In this document: positions 36,191 to 44,990 of the stretch, one piece after another
Layout of the letters: each line of letters starts with the position of its first letter
Numbering within the stretch: the stretch's first letter is position 1
DNA from: an uncultured Sphingomonadaceae bacterium
Lineage (GTDB): Bacteria; Pseudomonadota; Alphaproteobacteria; Sphingomonadales; Sphingomonadaceae
Reading direction: 5' to 3'
Length of the DNA: 64,000 bases
Assembly: GCA_947499975.1 (NCBI GenBank)
Contig: CANMQE010000001.1
Coordinates: 806,001 to 870,000, forward strand
Notes under the pieces: model-generated
The model's database searches: none
What the model was told of the DNA's origin: nothing
What the model saw: the letters and a program-made list of their open reading frames with translations, nothing else
Program-made: the position numbers and the translations under genes

Positions 36191-37350
36191 TCAGCTTGCG
36201 GGAATGCGCACAGCCTCTCGCGGAACGCCGTCCACGCTTTCCAACCGCTCTACGGGCAGTTTGAACACCAGCCCGGTTTCCAGTTGCAGATCGTAGATCG
36301 CCCCAAGCAGTCCGGCCATACGACCTCCTTCCAGACTTGCACCGAGGGATCGCATTCCGATGGCCAGCCCTTCCCCCATGCTGCCGGTCCAGCGACCGAC
36401 ACGCACGCTAAGGGCCCTGCGTAGAACTGGCCCTCACGCGGCAGGACATATTCAGTCCATTGCCGAGCGATACCGGTCTGACGGTATTCTGCGGGCAGGG
36501 AATGGGTTTGATAGGGCTTCGGCTCTCTGGTAAACCAGCCCATGATCGCCCGCGCCACAGTGGTATTGCCCCCGCTGGGCGTCTCGGTCAGATCGAGCAC
36601 GATCCGTTTGCTGTCGATGGCTTGCGCCATCATCGCATCGAAAGCCTCGATGGTGGCGCTGTCTCCCAGCGAATTGTTGAAGGTGATCGTTGCCACATCG
36701 CCATTTTGCGAAAGGCTTACCGGAGGCATCGGTTCGCGCTCGATCGAATACAGGCTGGGAAGCGTGACTGCGAGCCGGTTGCCGCCATCGGCAAAAGTCA
36801 GCTGGCGCTCGCGGTCCCGTCGTCCCGCGGCGAGAACCCGCGCAGCGAAACCGCGCGCCTCGGCATCGGGGTCGGCCAGTCCCAGATCGTTCCAGAACGC
36901 GGCGATGGCGTTTGCCGCGCTGTCGTCGCCGATATGCGTCAGCCTCATGCCCGGCAAGATACCCTGTGCAGAGGCCGGAGAACCCGTCCGCACGGCATCT
37001 ACGATATAGTCCGCTTCGCGAGACACGATCCACAGGTCCGCGTAGGTCGGCACGACAGCCCAGCTGTCAGAGAATGAGCTGCCGGTAATCGCATGATGAT
37101 CGCGCAGCACCAGCAACATGCGCTCTGCAAAGGCGAGCAGCGCGCTCGCATCGTCGACATCGGCGGCTTCGCGTTGCAGCACCGGGGTGAAGGGGATGGC
37201 CTCGCCTTCGAAACGATCGCGGTAGGCGTAGTTGTCCTCGATCTTGTCGACCATTTCGTACGCGGCGGCGCGATAGTCGGCTTCTTCCGCTTGCCGTGCG
37301 GCGGCGGGTGCGGCCAGGGCCGCAGCGATCATGACAGGTATCCAGCGCAT
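36191..37350 (-). pseudogene. S41 family peptidase gene with a frameshift before the catalytic serine
   Basis: From ATG 37350, with a signal peptide ending near residue 19, one frame encodes a helical amino end and a PDZ/TSPc-like region to VLPREGQFYAGP. It then loses its sense and ends at 36250. The family continuation is in the other frame: VGRWTGSMGEGLAIG, with the catalytic-type serine in GSMGEG, then RMAGLLGAIYDL and FKLPVERLESVDG, ending at 36191. Adding one C in the GGGCCC at 36412-36417 restores a single reading frame. It is either a real inactivating deletion or an assembly error. Confidence 0.8.
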
Positions 37351-37401
37351 GCCGTGGCGATAACGAAAATTGGAGTGATGGCAAATGCATGCCATTACCG
37401 A

Positions 37402-39027
37402 TCAGGCGAACAGCCCCTGCAGATACCAGTCCGGCATTCCGCCGCGCCCGTCCGTGGCCAGGCCGCCACGATAGATCCAGTAGCGGCGCCCTGCCTCGTC
37501 CTCCACGCGGTAGTAATCGCGTAGCCGGGCAGAACCGCGCTCGCGCCACCATTCCGGTGCGATGCGCTCCGGGCCTTCCACGCGAGCCACTTCGCATACC
37601 TGGCCGCGCCAGCTGAAGCGGCGGGGATACCCTTCCGGCGCGGCGTAGAGCACGGAAATACGTTCGGGCCGATCGAGCAGTTTCAGGGGCCGTGTGTGGA
37701 AGGCAAGCTGGTGCTGTTCGGCAGGCTCTGGCTCCAGTGGTGGCTGCCAGCCCTGCGCACGTTCGGGAATGTGGCTGGCACGCGGCACGGGGCGCTGCAC
37801 CGCGCCTTTGCCCAGCCGGGTGGTGAGCCGATCCATGCAGGCCGCCAGCGAAGTGCCGTGCTGCTCTGCCGCCGCTTCCAGATCGGCCTGCCCCAGCCCC
37901 AGCGGTTGCGACCATGCAGCGCGCAGACGCAGCATCTCTATGCCGAAACCTGCATCGATATCGTCCAGCCTCTCGGCAAACAGGCGGCACATGTGATCAG
38001 GATCGCGCGTAGCGGCTGCCATTTCCAGTTCGCGCACCAGCACTTCGCCATCCACGCGCCACATCCCCAGCTGCAGGCGGCGCGCGCCTTCTCCCTTCGC
38101 CTCCAGCGTGCGCGCCATGTCAGCGGCAAGATCCGTCACCACGGTATCGAGCAAGGCCCGGTGGCGAATGGGCTCCGCCAGACGGCGCTGCACCATCGGC
38201 GCGGTAACGGGCACGACGGGCAGCAGCGGTTCAGGCACGCGGCCCAGCAACTGGTCCATGCGGATAAGCGGATTGGCCGCCGGAGACTTGCGATTGCGAA
38301 AACGGCGCTGGATGGCGTCACGCCCGCTTCCCGTACGATCGCGCCCTTCCTCGATACCGGCAAGATCGCCCAGCCGTTTCAGCCCCAGGCGGCGCAGCAC
38401 CAGCAACACGTCGTTATCCAGCCGCAGCGCCGCCACAGGCAGATCGGCAAGGCGGGATTGCATGTCATCGTCCGGGGAAAGGATAGCGCCTGCTGCGGCA
38501 AAATGCGCCAACGCCCATGCAGCGCCTGCCGTGGGCGCGATGGCGGCGCGCACGGCAAGGCCGCGGGCGGTGCAGCGGGCGGCTACATCGTCCAGCAGTC
38601 GCCGCTCCCCGCCGAAGAGGTGGGCCACGGCCGTCACATCCACCAGCAGGCCATCGGGTGCATCGATGGCGCTCCACGGGCCCCAGCGCATTGCCCACAG
38701 GGCCAGGCGTTCCAGGAAGGCAAGATCGCCTGCCGGATCGCTGGGGCGCACTTCCATGGCAGGGCACAGCGTGCGGGCATCGGCCAGCATCATGCCACTT
38801 GTCGCCCCGGCTTTCCTGGCCATGGGATTGGCAGCATCGATGCGCGGACCGTGCGCGGTTTCGGTAATCAGTGCCAGCGGGGCGGCATCGGCGCCTTCTC
38901 CCCGCGGGCAGCCTTCAGAGTGCCGCCAGCGATCGAGCGCCAGATCCGCGCACCAGATCGCCATGATCCGGCGCGGCGGCTGGCGCCGGGCTTGTGACGC
39001 TTTCTGCGGCAAGTCGTTCTGGCTCAT
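37402..39027 (-). CDS. imuB: ImuB, catalytically inactive Y-family polymerase-like protein
   Basis: Adapter of the SOS mutasome that links DnaE2 to the sliding clamp. From ATG 39027 it has 541 residues. The amino end RRIMAIWCADLALDRWRR replaces the acidic HIDMD of active Y-family enzymes, and DAPDGLLVDVTAVAHLFGGE stands where SIDE would be, so the metal-binding acids are missing as in other ImuB. Late landmarks are RPLKLLDRPERISVL and RDYYRVEDEAGRRYWIYRGG. A later ATG at 38964 is also plausible; either start overlaps imuA. Confidence 0.94.
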   Translation of the reverse strand: MSQNDLPQKASQARRQPPRRIMAIWCADLALDRWRHSEGCPRGEGADAAPLALITETAHGPRIDAANPMARKAGATSGMMLADARTLCPAMEVRPSDPAGDLAFLERLALWAMRWGPWSAIDAPDGLLVDVTAVAHLFGGERRLLDDVAARCTARGLAVRAAIAPTAGAAWALAHFAAAGAILSPDDDMQSRLADLPVAALRLDNDVLLVLRRLGLKRLGDLAGIEEGRDRTGSGRDAIQRRFRNRKSPAANPLIRMDQLLGRVPEPLLPVVPVTAPMVQRRLAEPIRHRALLDTVVTDLAADMARTLEAKGEGARRLQLGMWRVDGEVLVRELEMAAATRDPDHMCRLFAERLDDIDAGFGIEMLRLRAAWSQPLGLGQADLEAAAEQHGTSLAACMDRLTTRLGKGAVQRPVPRASHIPERAQGWQPPLEPEPAEQHQLAFHTRPLKLLDRPERISVLYAAPEGYPRRFSWRGQVCEVARVEGPERIAPEWWRERGSARLRDYYRVEDEAGRRYWIYRGGLATDGRGGMPDWYLQGLFA

Positions 39028-39709
39028 CGCGCAATATCCATTCTCCCGGTGGGTGGGCACGGGCGCGGAACAGCTCTGCATGCCAGGCCGGGCGACCGGG
39101 TGCGGCAATGTTCCAGCGCGGCGGAGAAGACGGTGCACTGGCCAGTCGCCAGCGCATCCGGGCGGAACTGAGATCGGCTTGCGCATCGAGGCGCACCAGC
39201 AGCAGCGGGATGCCGTGTTTTTCCGCCGTCAGCGTCAGACGGCGAGAGGCGGTGAAATCCAGCGCGCGGGGATTGCCCGCGACCTCTCCTATCACCGCCG
39301 CCAGATCGCGGCAGCGCAGGCCTTCCTCCATGGCGAACAGCGCGTCCTCCGGCGTCTTGGCCGCAACATGCACCAGGCGGTGGCGCAGGTTCTCGGGAAG
39401 ACCAGCGCGATATGGCCGCCCCCCAAGATTGATGGCGCGGGCATCCTGCACCCACAGCACGCTGCGCTCCTCCAGCAGGACGGCATCACTGCCTGTGCCG
39501 GCACTGGCGCTGCGTGTGTCGCCCGACTCAAGCGCCTGCCTGGCAAAAGCCAGCGCGGCCCCTGCCCCGACGCCTTGTGTGGCGGGGGCGAAAATTTCGT
39601 TGTGCAACGGCAATGGCGCGTCCGGCTGCCAGCGCGGATTGCGGGCAGCACGTCCGGCCAGCTCCGCCGCCTTGGCCAGTCCGGCCTTCGGCAATGTGCT
39701 GGTGTCCAT
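38915..39709 (-). CDS. imuA: ImuA, RecA/SulA-like SOS mutagenesis protein
   Basis: Partner of ImuB and DnaE2 in damage-induced mutagenesis. The 264-residue protein has a RecA-like layout without a clear Walker A: PLHNEIFAPATQGVGAGAALAFA, SVLWVQDARAINLGGRPY, DALFAMEEGLRCRDLAAVIGEV, ALDFTASRRLTLTAEKHGIPLLLVR, and a late MRWRLASAPS. It starts at ATG 39709 with AGGAG ten bases upstream. Its 3' end overlaps imuB by 50 to 113 bases, depending on the imuB start. A perfect LexA box lies 18 bases upstream. Confidence 0.92.
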   Translation of the reverse strand: MDTSTLPKAGLAKAAELAGRAARNPRWQPDAPLPLHNEIFAPATQGVGAGAALAFARQALESGDTRSASAGTGSDAVLLEERSVLWVQDARAINLGGRPYRAGLPENLRHRLVHVAAKTPEDALFAMEEGLRCRDLAAVIGEVAGNPRALDFTASRRLTLTAEKHGIPLLLVRLDAQADLSSARMRWRLASAPSSPPRWNIAAPGRPAWHAELFRARAHPPGEWILRDEPERLAAESVTSPAPAAAPDHGDLVRGSGARSLAAL

Positions 39710-39726
39710 GACGAATCGACTCCTAT

Positions 39727-39761
39727 GTTCTTATTATGTTCCAGCACGGACCTTAGGGCAA
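39727..39761 (-). promoter_or_regulatory. LexA (SOS) box and promoter of imuA-imuB
   Basis: GTTCTTATTATGTTC at 39727-39741 is a perfect GTTC-N7-GTTC SOS box. On the minus strand TTGCCC (39761-39756), 17 bases, then CATAAT (39738-39733) gives a promoter with its -10 in the box. Start of transcription would be near 39726, just before the AGGAG of imuA. It mirrors the design at 35596-35628. Confidence 0.85.
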
Positions 39762-39811
39762 GTCCGGAACTCTCCCCTATCCCTGCCGTTTGTTGGCCAA
39801 AGGAGAATTTT

Positions 39812-40282
39812 ATGACCTCGACCAATGACCTGAAGCAGAAATTCTGGAAATCGCTGGCCGACAGCCCCTTCGTGTTCCTGGAACTGGATGCCGATCCGAA
39901 GACGGCCGTGCCGATGACGGCGCAGCTCGACAAGGATGCCAACAGCGCGATCTGGTTCTTCACCAGCAAGAATCATACCTTCGCCAGCGGCGGCCCTGCC
40001 ACTGCGACCTTCGCCGGCAAGGGCCATGACATGTTCGCCCGCTTCAGCGGCACGCTAACCGAGGAACGCAGCCGCGAACGGTTTGAAGACCTTTGGGCCA
40101 AGCCTGTCGAAGCATGGTTCCCCGGCGGCAAGGACGATCCAAATATCCTGCTGCTGCGCATGGATCTTGGCCAGGCAGAACTGTGGAACAGCGACCTTGG
40201 CTTTGTCGACAATGCCAAGATGCTGATGGGCTTCAACGTTCGCGAAGACGCGCGTGAAGAACATACCGATACGGTGCTGTAA
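39812..40282 (+). CDS. Pyridoxamine 5'-phosphate oxidase-family (general stress) flavoprotein
   Basis: A 156-residue split-barrel protein of the general-stress-protein-26 type: KSLADSPFVFLELDADPKTAVPMTAQLD, SAIWFFTSKNH, DMFARFSGTLTEERSRERFEDLWAKPVEAWFPGG and LLLRMDLGQAELW. Such proteins bind FMN, but the substrate is unknown. AAAGGAG six bases before ATG 39812 is a strong ribosome binding site. It is divergent from imuA and could share its regulatory region, though the SOS box is 70 bases away. A strong terminator follows. Confidence 0.87.
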   Translation: MTSTNDLKQKFWKSLADSPFVFLELDADPKTAVPMTAQLDKDANSAIWFFTSKNHTFASGGPATATFAGKGHDMFARFSGTLTEERSRERFEDLWAKPVEAWFPGGKDDPNILLLRMDLGQAELWNSDLGFVDNAKMLMGFNVREDAREEHTDTVL

Positions 40283-40301
40283 GCGACCCAAAATACCAAC
40301 G

Positions 40302-40343
40302 AAAAAGGGCGCCGCTCATTCCCTGAGCGGCGCCCTTTTTCTT
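40302..40343. terminator. Bidirectional terminator, 17-base perfect stem
   Basis: Left arm 40302-40318 (five A, then GGGCGCCGCTCA) pairs fully with right arm 40324-40340, ending in five T, around the loop TTCCC. With A-run and T-run on either side it works for both the plus-strand flavoprotein gene and the convergent transporter gene. Confidence 0.93.
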
Positions 40344-40359
40344 AAGTTGCAGCGGAAGC

Positions 40360-41778
40360 CTATTCGATGATGCTGGGAAACACGCCAACCAGCAGGATAG
40401 CCGACAGCGCGATCGGGCACAGCCAGCATACCAGGAACCGCCAGAACAGGTGCAGCGCGCCGCCCAGGCCGTTCTCGCTATCCACCAGCCGCTTGTTGGC
40501 GATCCAGCCGACGAAGATCGAGGTGAGAAGCGCGCCCACGGGCAGGGTTATCTTCCCGGTGAAGGTATCCAGCATGTCGAGCACGCCCAGCCCTTCGAAC
40601 ATCGGCAGGAAGCCGAGCGGATGGAACCCGGCCAGCACTCCTGTGGAAAGCGCGGAGAGAACGCCGATGATCGCCGCGAAAAACGTCACCATGCCGGCAG
40701 CAATAGGACGGGTGAACCGGAACCGGTCGATAATCCATGCCGTGGGCACTTCCATCAGCGCGACCGAACTCGTCAGTGCGGCAAACCCCACCATGATGAA
40801 AAAGAACAGGCCCAGCAGCGAACCGCCCGGAATCTCCTGGAAAGCGTGCGGCAGCGTCTGGAACATCAGCCCCAGCCCGCCATTGGGGGCAAGCCCGGCA
40901 GCAAACACGATCGGGAAAATGCAAAGACCGGCAAGCAGGGCCACGGTGGTGTCCGCCGTGGCGATGATGCCGGAAGTTGCCGCAAGGTTCACGTTGCGCC
41001 CGACGTAGGAGCCGTAGGTGATCATGCCTGCCACGCCGAGAGAAAGCGAGAAGAACGCCTGCCCGACGGCCGCCAGCATTACCGGCCCGGTCAGCCTTTC
41101 AGGCTCGAACGTGAAGAGGTAATCCAACGTCTGCTGCATCGCGCCGCCGAACATGCCGTAGATCGTGATGCCGACCAGCAGGATGAAGAAGGCAGGCATC
41201 AGGTAAACCGCCACCTTCTCGATGCCGCCCGATACGCCGCGCGCCACAAAGAAGATGGTAATGGCTAGGAATGCCAGATCGAGGATGACGGTCACGGTGC
41301 CATTGGACACCATGGCAGGGAAAATGCCCTCCACCTCTTCCACGGTCGAGCCGGCGAATGCACCCCCCGTGATCCCGGTGGTGAACAGATCGCCCAGGAA
41401 CGTGCCGATGTAATAGAGCACCCAACCGCCAAGCACGCAGTAGAAGCTGAGCACGAGGAAGGCCGAGAACACGCCCAGGCTCGCCACGTGTTCCCACGCG
41501 GTGGAGCGGCGCGATTGCTCTGCCATCTTGCGGAAGCTTTCCGGAGCGGCAGCCTGGCCGTGGCGGCCAATCAGCGTTTCGGAAAGGAGGACGGGCAGGC
41601 CGATCAGGACCACGCAGAAAATATAGAACAGGACAAAGGCACCGCCACCATTCGCGCCGGCCTCTGCCGGAAAGCGGACGATGTTGCCCAGGCCCACGGC
41701 CGAACCTATTGCTGCAAGAATAAAGGCTGTACGCGACGACCAGCCATCGCGTGCCGGTCCCGATTGCGAAAGTGCCAT
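40360..41778 (-). CDS. Sodium-dependent transporter, NSS (neurotransmitter:sodium symporter) family
   Basis: A LeuT-fold transporter of 472 residues with about eleven or twelve membrane helices. The amino end WSSRTAFILAAIGSAVGLGNIVRFP is the family signature containing the unwound helix 1. GGGAFVLFYIFCVVLIGLPVLLSE and TSSVALMEVPTAWIID follow. The substrate, probably an amino acid, cannot be told. ATG 41778 is preferred over upstream starts because GAGGAAG lies just before it and the family begins here. It is divergent from panB. Confidence 0.93.
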   Translation of the reverse strand: MALSQSGPARDGWSSRTAFILAAIGSAVGLGNIVRFPAEAGANGGGAFVLFYIFCVVLIGLPVLLSETLIGRHGQAAAPESFRKMAEQSRRSTAWEHVASLGVFSAFLVLSFYCVLGGWVLYYIGTFLGDLFTTGITGGAFAGSTVEEVEGIFPAMVSNGTVTVILDLAFLAITIFFVARGVSGGIEKVAVYLMPAFFILLVGITIYGMFGGAMQQTLDYLFTFEPERLTGPVMLAAVGQAFFSLSLGVAGMITYGSYVGRNVNLAATSGIIATADTTVALLAGLCIFPIVFAAGLAPNGGLGLMFQTLPHAFQEIPGGSLLGLFFFIMVGFAALTSSVALMEVPTAWIIDRFRFTRPIAAGMVTFFAAIIGVLSALSTGVLAGFHPLGFLPMFEGLGVLDMLDTFTGKITLPVGALLTSIFVGWIANKRLVDSENGLGGALHLFWRFLVCWLCPIALSAILLVGVFPSIIE

Positions 41779-41992
41779 GGATTTCTTCCTCTCGACCCGA
41801 AGTTGTGCCGTCATGCAATGAAATTGCGCCCGCGTCGAGGGGGGTCTTGGCGGCATCCACCTGCCATACATTGCCATGGCCTGCCCCAACGCGCTATCGC
41901 GCCGTCATCAATCGGTGAATTCCGGGTTTGGTCGAGACGATCGCGCCGCGCCGGCATACCGAGCAAGCAATAGACGCGAGAAAGAGCCCTCC

Positions 41993-42862
41993 ATGTCCAC
42001 CACCTTCCAGCTCGACACCTCGACAAGCCGCGCCAACCCTACCCCGCAGCCGATGCGCCGCCTGACGGTTCCGAAAATACGCCAGCGCAAGGTGGATGGC
42101 GTGACGGAGGAACCGCTGGTGATGCTGACGGCATACACGGCCCGCCAGGCGCAGCTGCTCGATCCGCATTGCGATCTGCTGCTGGTAGGCGATTCGCTGG
42201 GACAGGTGATCTACGGCTTGCCTTCGACGATACCCGTGACGATGGAAATGATGGCCAATCACGCCGCTGCCGTGGTGCGCGGCAGCTATCACGCCGTGGT
42301 GGTGGTCGACATGCCGTTCGGCGCTTACGAAACTTCTCCCAAAGACGCATTCGACAGCGCGGCCCGCCTGCTGAAGGAAAGCGGTGCCGCCGCCGTCAAG
42401 CTGGAAGGCGGAGAGGCGATGGCGGAAACTGTCGAATTCCTGGTGCAGCGCGGCATCCCAGTGATGGGCCATGTGGGCCTTACCCCGCAGGCGGTGAATG
42501 TGCTGGGCGGATACGCTGCGCGCGGTCGCAGCGATGCAGAAGCGGAGAAGATCGTGGGCGACGCGAAGGCTCTTGAAGAGGCCGGCGCATTCGCAATCGT
42601 GGTGGAAGGCGTGATTGAACCCATTGCCATCGCGGTGACAGAGGCTGTCTCCTGCCCCACCATCGGCATCGGCGCATCGGCACGGTGCGATGGCCAGGTG
42701 CTGGTTTCGGACGATATGCTGGGCATGTTCGAACGCGTGCCACGCTTCGTGAAACGCTATCAGGATCTGGCATCCACGATCTCGGACACTGCAGCCCAGT
42801 ATGCGCAGGAAGTTCGCGATCGAAGCTTTCCCGGTCCAGACCAGCTGTACCAGCCAAAATAG
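41993..42862 (+). CDS. panB: 3-methyl-2-oxobutanoate hydroxymethyltransferase PanB
   Basis: First step of pantothenate synthesis, ketopantoate from 2-oxoisovalerate, an IlvBNC-pathway intermediate. From ATG 41993 there are 289 residues. [38 protein letters not shown] (metal-binding Asp), [40 protein letters not shown] and [20 protein letters not shown] are the usual PanB landmarks. It is not beside panC here. No oddity is seen. Confidence 0.97.
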   Translation: MSTTFQLDTSTSRANPTPQPMRRLTVPKIRQRKVDGVTEEPLVMLTAYTARQAQLLDPHCDLLLVGDSLGQVIYGLPSTIPVTMEMMANHAAAVVRGSYHAVVVVDMPFGAYETSPKDAFDSAARLLKESGAAAVKLEGGEAMAETVEFLVQRGIPVMGHVGLTPQAVNVLGGYAARGRSDAEAEKIVGDAKALEEAGAFAIVVEGVIEPIAIAVTEAVSCPTIGIGASARCDGQVLVSDDMLGMFERVPRFVKRYQDLASTISDTAAQYAQEVRDRSFPGPDQLYQPK

Positions 42863-42942
42863 ATTTCGGACCCTATGCGCACCGCGCGCGTTCCCTGACC
42901 ACGCTCCTACCACACTCCTCTAGCAACGGATCATCCACTCGC

Positions 42943-44019
42943 ATGGCGACCCTGCTGCGTTTCTACAAATTCTCGCTCGTCTTCACTGCAGCCTGCTTTG
43001 CGCTCGGGCTCTGGTACGGCATATCCAGCACCGGCACGCTCGCCGGTGTGCTGGAAATCATGTGGATCATTTTCATCCTGTCGATCCTCGAGATTTCGTT
43101 GAGTTTCGACAATGCCGTTGTGAACGCGTCAATCCTGAAGGAAATGAGCGAGAAATGGCAGGAGCGGTTCCTCATCTGGGGTATCGCCATCGCCGTTTTC
43201 GGCACGCGCATCGTATTCCCGCTTGCCATCGTGGCAATCGCGGCAGGCATCGGACCGATCGAGGCGATCGACCTTTCCTTGAATGATCCCGAGCAATACG
43301 AGGCCATCGTATCAGGAGCCCATATCGGCATCGCCGGATTTGGCGGCGCGTTCCTCGCCATGGTGGGCCTGAGGTTCTTTTTCGACGCAGACAAGGAAGT
43401 GCACTGGATCGGCGTGATCGAGCGTAACCTTTCGAAGGTGGCGGTATTGCCCGCAATCGAGATCGGCACGCTCCTGCTGGTCCTGTGGGTCATCTCCCTG
43501 CAGCTTCCTGCAGAAGAATCGCTGACCTTCCTAACCGCGGGCGTGCTGGGCCTCGTCACCTACATCGCCGTTGATGCATTGGGTGAATATCTCAACATGC
43601 GCGAGGAAACGCGCAAGAATGCATCCGGCGAGATCATGCGATCAGGCCTCGGCGGCTTTCTCTATCTCGAGGTGCTGGACGCTTCGTTCAGCTTCGATGG
43701 GGTGATCGGCGCATTCGCACTGTCCAACAACATGATCATCATCGCACTTGGCCTGTCCATCGGCGCGATGTTCGTGCGATCCATGACGATCCACCTTGTG
43801 CGCAAGGGTACGCTATCGGAATACCGTTTCCTCGAACATGGGGCGTTCTGGGCTATCATCGTGCTGGGCGCCATCATGCTGACATCGGCGGTTGTGCACA
43901 TTCCCGAAACGATCACCGGCCTGATTGGCGGCGCGTTGATCGGTATCTCCTTCTGGTGGTCCCTGCGTCACAACAAGCGCGAGGCGAAGGCTGTTGGCGA
44001 GGCGATTACGCCCGACTGA
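42943..44019 (+). CDS. DUF475 family (TerC-like) integral membrane protein
   Basis: A 358-residue protein with about nine membrane helices. LEISLSFDNAVVNASIL near residue 50 and DASFSFDGVIGAFALSNNMIIIALGL in the second half are the paired acidic, asparagine-containing motifs of the TerC/DUF475 superfamily, some members of which act in metal ion export. Its role here is unknown. ATG 42943 follows panB by 80 bases. The 3' end overlaps the convergent symporter gene by 14 bases. Confidence 0.88.
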   Translation: MATLLRFYKFSLVFTAACFALGLWYGISSTGTLAGVLEIMWIIFILSILEISLSFDNAVVNASILKEMSEKWQERFLIWGIAIAVFGTRIVFPLAIVAIAAGIGPIEAIDLSLNDPEQYEAIVSGAHIGIAGFGGAFLAMVGLRFFFDADKEVHWIGVIERNLSKVAVLPAIEIGTLLLVLWVISLQLPAEESLTFLTAGVLGLVTYIAVDALGEYLNMREETRKNASGEIMRSGLGGFLYLEVLDASFSFDGVIGAFALSNNMIIIALGLSIGAMFVRSMTIHLVRKGTLSEYRFLEHGAFWAIIVLGAIMLTSAVVHIPETITGLIGGALIGISFWWSLRHNKREAKAVGEAITPD

Positions 44020-44965
44020 AACGGGCCGCCAGCGGGGCGGAGATTACCATCTGGACAAGGTGATAAATCAGCACCGGCAGCAGCACCAATCCGGCCACCG
44101 CAGGAGGAAACAGCAGGGCAGCGAGTGGCGCCCCCATTGCGATGCTCTTTTGCGCTCCTGCAAAAAGGAACGAGATGCGATCCGGCATCGAAAGTCGCAG
44201 CGCGCCGCCAAGAAGCCACGCGCCCGTGAAACCGATGGCCAGCATTGCCCCCACCAGCGCCAGCAGGATGACCCAGTCCAGCGGCCCGATCAGCGTCCAC
44301 AGCCCCTGCTCCACCGCGCCAGAGAACGCGACATACACCGCAATGGCGATGGCGATGCGATCCATCCACGAAACGAGCGTGCGATTGTCTGCCACCTTCG
44401 CGCCCAGCCATCGCTGCAACACCTGACCCAGCACGAATGGCAGCAGCAGGATAAGCCCGATCCGCTCCAGCGCACCAAGATCCACGGCCGCCATCTCGCT
44501 GCTGGCCAGCAGTCCGATCAGGGGCGCGGTGATGAACACCCCCAGGATATTGAGCGCGGCAGCGGCGACCACGGAAGCCGCGACATTTCCCTTCGCAATG
44601 GAGCTGTAGGCCGTGGCCGACTGAACGGTGGAAGGCAGAACGCCAAGAAAGATGAAACCCATCGCGACGGATGCCGGAAGCACGGTCCCGCCCAGTCTGG
44701 AGGCGGCGATACCTGCCAGGGCCATCGCGCCAAACACCCAAAGCACCAGCGGCAGGAGAAAGCGGGCATTACGCATCCCTTGCACAACCTGTGCCCGTGG
44801 CAGGCGCAGGCCATTCAGGAAGAACAGCAGGAAAATCGCGATATCGGAGATGACCCGCGCGATTGCCCGCGCCTCACCCGTCACCGGTACGATACTGGCC
44901 AGCACGATCGCCAGCAGCAACAGGCGAACCAGCGGATCGAAGAGAGCTTTCGCGCGGGAGAACAT
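44006..44965 (-). CDS. Bile acid:sodium symporter family (SBF-like) transporter
   Basis: A 319-residue protein with about nine or ten membrane helices. The family marks are AIFLLFFLNGLRLPRAQVVQGM, MGFIFLGVLPSTVQSATAYSSIAKGN (the crossover motif) and FLFAGAQKSIAMGAPLAALLF. This BASS branch with PSTVQS is the SBF-like type also found beside arsenic and ketopantoate genes; the substrate is unknown. ATG 44965 lies 25 bases before the prsR stop side, in the same direction, so it may be read with that operon. Confidence 0.9.
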   Translation of the reverse strand: MFSRAKALFDPLVRLLLLAIVLASIVPVTGEARAIARVISDIAIFLLFFLNGLRLPRAQVVQGMRNARFLLPLVLWVFGAMALAGIAASRLGGTVLPASVAMGFIFLGVLPSTVQSATAYSSIAKGNVAASVVAAAALNILGVFITAPLIGLLASSEMAAVDLGALERIGLILLLPFVLGQVLQRWLGAKVADNRTLVSWMDRIAIAIAVYVAFSGAVEQGLWTLIGPLDWVILLALVGAMLAIGFTGAWLLGGALRLSMPDRISFLFAGAQKSIAMGAPLAALLFPPAVAGLVLLPVLIYHLVQMVISAPLAARFSRA

Positions 44966-44990
44966 GGCCGCGCCCTGTGCCTCCGGGCGG

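Noticed and set aside
36406..36420. Programmed -1 ribosomal frameshift at GGGCCCT in the S41 gene
   Set aside because: The heptamer looks like X-XXY-YYZ, but the incoming frame reads GGG-CCC-TTA, so the codons are not in the slip register. No downstream pseudoknot was identified, so a plain base loss or read error is simpler.
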